A stretch of DNA of 8,469 nucleotides, from the NCBI GenBank assembly GCA_030037575.1, contig JASHRB010000727.1, forward strand, positions 1 through 8,469. Reading direction: 5' to 3'. Positions 5,337-8,469 of the stretch are shown here, piece after piece. Within the stretch, counting starts at the first letter, position 1. The number at the start of each line of letters is the position of its first letter. Made by a program: the position numbers and the translations under genes. Below the pieces are notes generated by a model. That model was given only the letters and a program-made list of their open reading frames with translations, was not told the DNA's origin and searched no databases. This DNA is from Candidatus Sulfotelmatobacter sp. (GTDB lineage Bacteria > Acidobacteriota > Terriglobia > Terriglobales > Acidobacteriaceae).

Positions 5337-6215
5337 TCACTGCGGCGCGACCAGAGGGCCGTTGGTGATAAGTTTCGAATCCACTATGCCGATCTCGACC
5401 CGGCGGTTGGCAGCACGCGCCTGTTCGCTGTCGCCCGGAACGCGTGGGTCGGATTTGCCAAAACCCTTGGTGCTCATGATTGTCGTCGGGGGAATTCCGG
5501 TCTGCACCAAGAAGTCGCGGACGGCTTCTGCGCGACGCTGTGAGAGTTGCAAGTTGTACGTCTGGGTGCCGATGTCGTCCGTATATCCGTAGACAGCAAT
5601 CGAGTACCCCTTAAGCGTCATCAGGATCCCGGCGATGCGATTAAGGATGTCGCGATATTCCGGTTTAATGTTTGCCTTATCAAAGTCGAAGCGAATCGAC
5701 TTGCTATCCAGCGTCATCACCAGGCCCATGGCGGTGCGATGCGTTTCGGCGATTTGCCCGAGAGCCTGTTGCAGCTGTGCAAGTTCCGCCTCTCGCTCTT
5801 GCCGATATTCCTCAGCCTGCTGTGTGGCTTGATCTGCCTTTTGCTGCTCGGCGGCGGCCTGCTGCCGCGCAAGCTGCGCCTGCGCCTCCGAGTTCGATTG
5901 ATCCTGCTTCGCCACGTCGCGCTGTTGAGCGGCTGCCTGCGCGTTTGCGGCCGCTTGCGAAGCCTGCTCAGCCAACCTCTGCGATTGCTCCTGCGCGCGC
6001 ACGACCAGCCGGCTGAAACCTTCCGTCTGCTGGCCGAGCCGTGCCACCTCACGCTCCAGGCGACGGAGCGAGATTAGATAAACACACCCAAGAACCAAGC
6101 TGAGCGCGATGGCGATCACTCCCAGAACCAGCGCTAACGTCCCTTGAGACTTGGCAGGTGCATTCCCCAGTCCCCGCTCGTCCGGCTGCAGCGCCTCGCC
6201 TGAACGTTCCTTCAT
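5337..6215 (-). CDS. Membrane-anchored coiled-coil OmpA-family (peptidoglycan-binding) protein
   Basis: The protein has 292 residues. Residues 1-25 are hydrophilic, 26-49 form one hydrophobic segment (ALVLGVIAIALSLVLG core), about 50-160 are an Ala/Gln/Glu-rich coiled coil, and about 165-280 are an OmpA C-terminal domain. The domain carries the classical signatures: IRFDFDKANI (174-183), YTDDIGTQTYN (211-221) with the diaminopimelate-contacting Asp region, LSQRRAEAVRDFL (224-236), GFGKSDP (251-257) and ANRRVEI (269-275) with the conserved Arg. By family knowledge this domain binds the peptide stem of peptidoglycan non-covalently. The layout (short cytoplasmic tail, one membrane helix, long periplasmic stalk, wall-binding head) suggests an inner-membrane-to-wall tether. 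V41-L42-G43-C44 resembles a lipobox, so a lipoprotein form cannot be excluded, though hydrophobicity continues past the Cys. No Shine-Dalgarno precedes the ATG. It is divergent from padR. Confidence 0.9.
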   Translation of the reverse strand: MKERSGEALQPDERGLGNAPAKSQGTLALVLGVIAIALSLVLGCVYLISLRRLEREVARLGQQTEGFSRLVVRAQEQSQRLAEQASQAAANAQAAAQQRDVAKQDQSNSEAQAQLARQQAAAEQQKADQATQQAEEYRQEREAELAQLQQALGQIAETHRTAMGLVMTLDSKSIRFDFDKANIKPEYRDILNRIAGILMTLKGYSIAVYGYTDDIGTQTYNLQLSQRRAEAVRDFLVQTGIPPTTIMSTKGFGKSDPRVPGDSEQARAANRRVEIGIVDSKLITNGPLVAPQ

Positions 6216-6221
6216 TCGGCA

Positions 6222-6251
6222 ATCTTAGCCTGGAGTTCTAGATTGAGGCAA
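6222..6251 (-). promoter_or_regulatory. Possible promoter of the OmpA-family gene, near-leaderless
   Basis: On the minus strand TTGCCT (6251-6246) and TAAGAT (6227-6222) are 18 nt apart; each matches consensus at four of six positions. The -10 ends 6 nt before the ATG at 6215, which would give a leaderless or near-leaderless mRNA. The lack of a Shine-Dalgarno agrees with this. Confidence 0.3.
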
Positions 6252-6413
6252 AACCAGATGGCTCCTGGATTGTCGACAACCCTCCGTTACTGGATTATGT
6301 AAGGGTGGCCCGTGACACGGCAACGACATACGGAACGCCCTCGCAGTACCCAGAAACAGGCGTTCGCCCAACCCCCCAGATTCAAACTGGCCCGCTACCC
6401 AAATACTCTCTCC

Positions 6414-6442
6414 TTGACCGACTAGGGGAGTTCTGTTAGTGT
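6414..6442 (+). promoter_or_regulatory. Promoter of the padR-permease operon
   Basis: TTGACC (6414-6419) is five of six to the -35 consensus. A spacer of exactly 17 nt leads to a weak -10 TAGTGT (6437-6442). Transcription would begin near 6449, leaving a leader of about 20 nt with a good Shine-Dalgarno. A perfect inverted repeat brackets the -10. Confidence 0.55.
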
Positions 6443-6451
6443 CTCCCCTAG
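6422..6451. promoter_or_regulatory. Inverted repeat CTAGGGGAG / CTCCCCTAG, candidate PadR operator
   Basis: CTAGGGGAG (6422-6430) and CTCCCCTAG (6443-6451) are perfect 9-bp reverse complements separated by 12 nt. Centre-to-centre spacing is 21 bp, two helical turns, as expected for a winged-helix dimer. The left half lies in the -35/-10 spacer and the right half covers the predicted start of transcription. Bound protein would block RNA polymerase, consistent with the autorepression typical of PadR regulators. It differs from the ATGT/ACAT dyads of classical PadR operators. Confidence 0.55.
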
Positions 6452-6457
6452 ACGCGC

Positions 6458-6463
6458 AAGGAG
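6458..6463 (+). promoter_or_regulatory. Shine-Dalgarno deciding the padR start
   Basis: AAGGAG stands 5 nt before the GTG at 6469. It favours this GTG over the in-frame GTG at 6439, which overlaps the -10 box and cannot be translated from this promoter. Confidence 0.75.
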
Positions 6464-6468
6464 AGGTC

Positions 6469-6810
6469 GTGGGCAAACAGTTTGATCTGCTGCAAGGCAC
6501 GCTGGACATGCTGATCCTCAAGGCTGTCTCGCTTGGCCCGCTGCACGGTTACGGGGTTTTGCTGCGCATTCAGCAGATCTCTGGCGAACAACTGGAGATC
6601 CAGCAAGGCTCGTTATATCCAGCGCTCTATCGGCTGGAACATCAGGGCTTCCTCGCCAGCGAGTGGGGGGAATCGGACAACAACCGCAAAGCGAAATTCT
6701 ACAGCCTGACCGCGGCCGGGCGGCGCCGACTTCATGCGGAAACCGAAAAATGGAACCGCATGGCATCGTTGATCGCGAGTATTCTGCGAACTACTCCGGA
6801 GCAGATATGA
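6469..6810 (+). CDS. PadR family transcriptional regulator (ADOP-associated type)
   Basis: From the GTG at 6469 the protein has 113 residues, a full-length PadR-s1 type regulator. It begins MGKQFDLLQGTLDMLILKAV, the usual opening of this subfamily. HGYG (26-29) precedes the second helix, GSLYPALYRLEHQGFL (47-62) is the recognition helix and start of the wing, ESDNNRKAKFYSLT (68-81) is the beta-hairpin wing, and one long C-terminal helix (about 82-108) serves dimerisation. PadR proteins are dimeric winged-helix repressors, often released by a small ligand; the ligand here is unknown. The stop overlaps the start of the permease (ATGA, 6807-6810), so the two are translationally coupled, and the regulator most likely represses its own operon through the inverted repeat at 6422-6451. 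Confidence 0.93.
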   Translation: MGKQFDLLQGTLDMLILKAVSLGPLHGYGVLLRIQQISGEQLEIQQGSLYPALYRLEHQGFLASEWGESDNNRKAKFYSLTAAGRRRLHAETEKWNRMASLIASILRTTPEQI

Positions 6811-8469
6811 ATCTTCCGGCTCGCTTCCGTTCTTGGTTGAAGTGGATGGTCGAAGGAAAGCGGCTGGAAAGTGAAATGGAAACGGAAGTGCGTTTCCACA
6901 TTGAGAGCCGCGCCGCGGATCTGGTTCGCCAAGGCCTTTCCCAGTCCGCGGCCATGCGACAGGCGAGGATTGAGTTCGGCGGAATCGAGTCTCACAAGGA
7001 TGCCATGCGAGCATCGGTGGGCGTGCGCTGGTGGGATGAACTGGGTTCGGACCTGTATCACGGATCAAGATTATTGCTCAAGAATCCCGCCTTTACGGCG
7101 GTTGCCGTTTTGACCCTGGCGTTAGGAGTCGGCGCCAACACCGCGATTTTCAGCATCGTAAATGCGGTTCTGCTGCGCCCTCTTCCGTTTCCCGAACCCG
7201 AGCGCTTGGTGAGAATCGTCTTCAACGAGCCCGGCGTGGGATTGCGAGACGCGCCATTTTCTGTCCCCGAGCTGGACGATCTCAGAAACCGAGCGGGGGT
7301 ATTTCGAGACGTGAGCGGGTTCGGCAGCGGTAACGTGAATTTAACTGGCATCGGTCATCCCGAACGTCTCGAGTTTATGGTCACCAGTTCCAATTACTTT
7401 TCCATGTTGGGGGTGACCCCTCAGATCGGAAGATTGTTTGGATCCCAGGACTTTGCACTCGGTTTCGCGCCGGTTGTGGTGATCAGTGACGGTCTGTGGC
7501 GCCGGGCTTATGGCGCTGATCCCAATGTTATCGGGCGTGGTATCCGGCTCGATAACGATTCATACACAATCGTCGGCGTTCTTCCCCCCGGATTTCGCCA
7601 TCCTGGACCGACAGTTTCCGGGAACGTGGAAGTATTTCAGACAGCCGGATTCAGCGCCCATTCTGCTCCCGCGCGCAGTACTCGAATTATTCCCGCGGCG
7701 ATCGGACGTCTCAAGCCAGGTATCACGGAAGCGCAAGCTCAGGGGCGGCTTACCGCAATGGCGATCCAGATACGTCACGACTATGCGACCGATTATCCCT
7801 CGCAGGCCCAATGGACAATTGAAATTCAGCCGTTGCAGGAAGCTTTTGTAGGCAACGTTCGCCCCCTGCTGCTAGTTCTGCTGGGGGCGGCGATTCTGGT
7901 CGTTTTCATTGTTTCTTTAAATATTGCAAATCTCCTTTTGGCGCGCGCCTCGCGACGGCAACAGGAGATGGCACTGCGGTCTGCGCTAGGGGCAAGCCGT
8001 GGCCGGATGATTCGCCAGATGTTGACCGAGTCTATTCTGCTCTCTGTTCTCGGCGGGGTCGCAGGAGTTTTGACCACGTTTGCCACCCTTGGCCTCATTC
8101 TGCGCTTGGTCCCCTCGAATATACCCCGGCTCAACGAAGTACAAATCGATTGGCTCGTATTGGCGTTTGCTCTGGCGATTTCAGTTCTTACTGGCCTTGC
8201 GTTCGGACTTGCTCCAGCGCTTCAGTCATCAAAGTCCGCTCTCTCGTCGGCGATTCGAGAAGGCGCGCGGGGATCCGGCTATAGCGCCAAGACCGGCCGT
8301 TTGCGGGATGCGCTGATCGTGTCGGAACTGGCATTCGCGGTTGTTCTGATGGTGGGAGCCGGCCTGTTGTTGCGTACGCTGCTCGATCTGCTGCAGGAAA
8401 ATCCCGGGTTTAATCCAACCCAAGTCGTCGCGGCAAATCTTTCGCTACCAGAACCTAACGATCCGAATG
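6807..8469 (+). CDS. ADOP-family (acidobacterial duplicated orphan permease) ABC transporter permease, 3' end outside window
   Basis: Translation starts at the ATG overlapping the padR stop and is open for 554 codons to the window edge; complete members have about 800-900 residues. Residues 1-85 are the cytoplasmic helical domain specific to ADOP proteins (RFHIESRAADLVRQG, ARIEFGG). TM1 (about 95-123, TLALGVGANTAIFSIVNAVL) leads into the periplasmic MacB-type core domain (about 125-345, including LPPGF). The FtsX domain follows: a helix at 354-380 ending NIANLLLARASRR, the coupling segment EMALRSALGASRGR, then helices near 405-435 and 460-485. A linker (IREGARGS) and the first helix of the second half (about 505-530, VVLMVGAGLLLRTL) show the duplicated layout. 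By family knowledge these permeases are MacB-like but have no adjacent ATPase gene, and their substrate and energising subunit are unknown. No frame disruption is seen. Confidence 0.93.
   Translation, partial: MNLPARFRSWLKWMVEGKRLESEMETEVRFHIESRAADLVRQGLSQSAAMRQARIEFGGIESHKDAMRASVGVRWWDELGSDLYHGSRLLLKNPAFTAVAVLTLALGVGANTAIFSIVNAVLLRPLPFPEPERLVRIVFNEPGVGLRDAPFSVPELDDLRNRAGVFRDVSGFGSGNVNLTGIGHPERLEFMVTSSNYFSMLGVTPQIGRLFGSQDFALGFAPVVVISDGLWRRAYGADPNVIGRGIRLDNDSYTIVGVLPPGFRHPGPTVSGNVEVFQTAGFSAHSAPARSTRIIPAAIGRLKPGITEAQAQGRLTAMAIQIRHDYATDYPSQAQWTIEIQPLQEAFVGNVRPLLLVLLGAAILVVFIVSLNIANLLLARASRRQQEMALRSALGASRGRMIRQMLTESILLSVLGGVAGVLTTFATLGLILRLVPSNIPRLNEVQIDWLVLAFALAISVLTGLAFGLAPALQSSKSALSSAIREGARGSGYSAKTGRLRDALIVSELAFAVVLMVGAGLLLRTLLDLLQENPGFNPTQVVAANLSLPEPNDPN

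Noticed and set aside
1..8469. CRISPR array, defence system, transposon or biosynthetic cluster
   Set aside because: I saw no regularly spaced direct repeats, no transposase, integrase, nuclease, toxin or synthetase domain. Neighbouring genes are functionally unrelated.

Overview
The window reads as an ordinary chromosomal stretch from a soil-type Acidobacteriota (Terriglobia-like) genome. The main clue is at the right end: a PadR-family repressor overlaps by four bases (ATGA) the start of a large FtsX/MacB-type permease with a cytoplasmic N-terminal helical domain. That is the 'acidobacterial duplicated orphan permease' (ADOP) arrangement, which is greatly expanded in this phylum. Base composition is moderately GC-rich and there is no sign of phage or plasmid replication genes.

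Layout. (1) 1-2308, minus strand: the N-terminal 769 codons of a secreted clan GH-D (GH27/GH36-like, alpha-galactosidase type) glycoside hydrolase. It starts at GTG and runs off the left edge inside a PKD domain. (2) 2309-2756: gene-poor DNA with a decayed minus-strand reading frame, two overlapping inverted repeats and a convincing minus-strand terminator. (3) 2757-3781, minus strand: three small genes. These are a 71-aa hypothetical protein with a strong Shine-Dalgarno, a small Gly/Lys-rich protein whose family-like N-terminus lies upstream of the only normal start codon, and a DUF3224 protein. (4) 3782-4123: non-coding. (5) 4124-5152, plus strand: an exported alpha/beta hydrolase that looks leaderless. 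(6) 5153-5336: a convergent gap with two hairpins. (7) 5337-6215, minus strand: a membrane-anchored coiled-coil OmpA-family peptidoglycan-binding protein. (8) 6216-6468: a divergent promoter region. A perfect 9-bp inverted repeat brackets the -10 box of the PadR promoter and is a candidate operator. (9) 6469-8469, plus strand: padR and the partial ADOP permease, an autoregulated two-gene operon.

The genes do not form one pathway. The hydrolase, the GH enzyme and the OmpA protein all act in the cell envelope or periplasm, and the PadR/permease pair is a self-contained unit. I did not find a convincing new multi-gene system. The signals most worth checking are the PadR operator, the stem-loop cluster at 2656-2736, the ACG/lost-start small protein and the apparently leaderless promoters.
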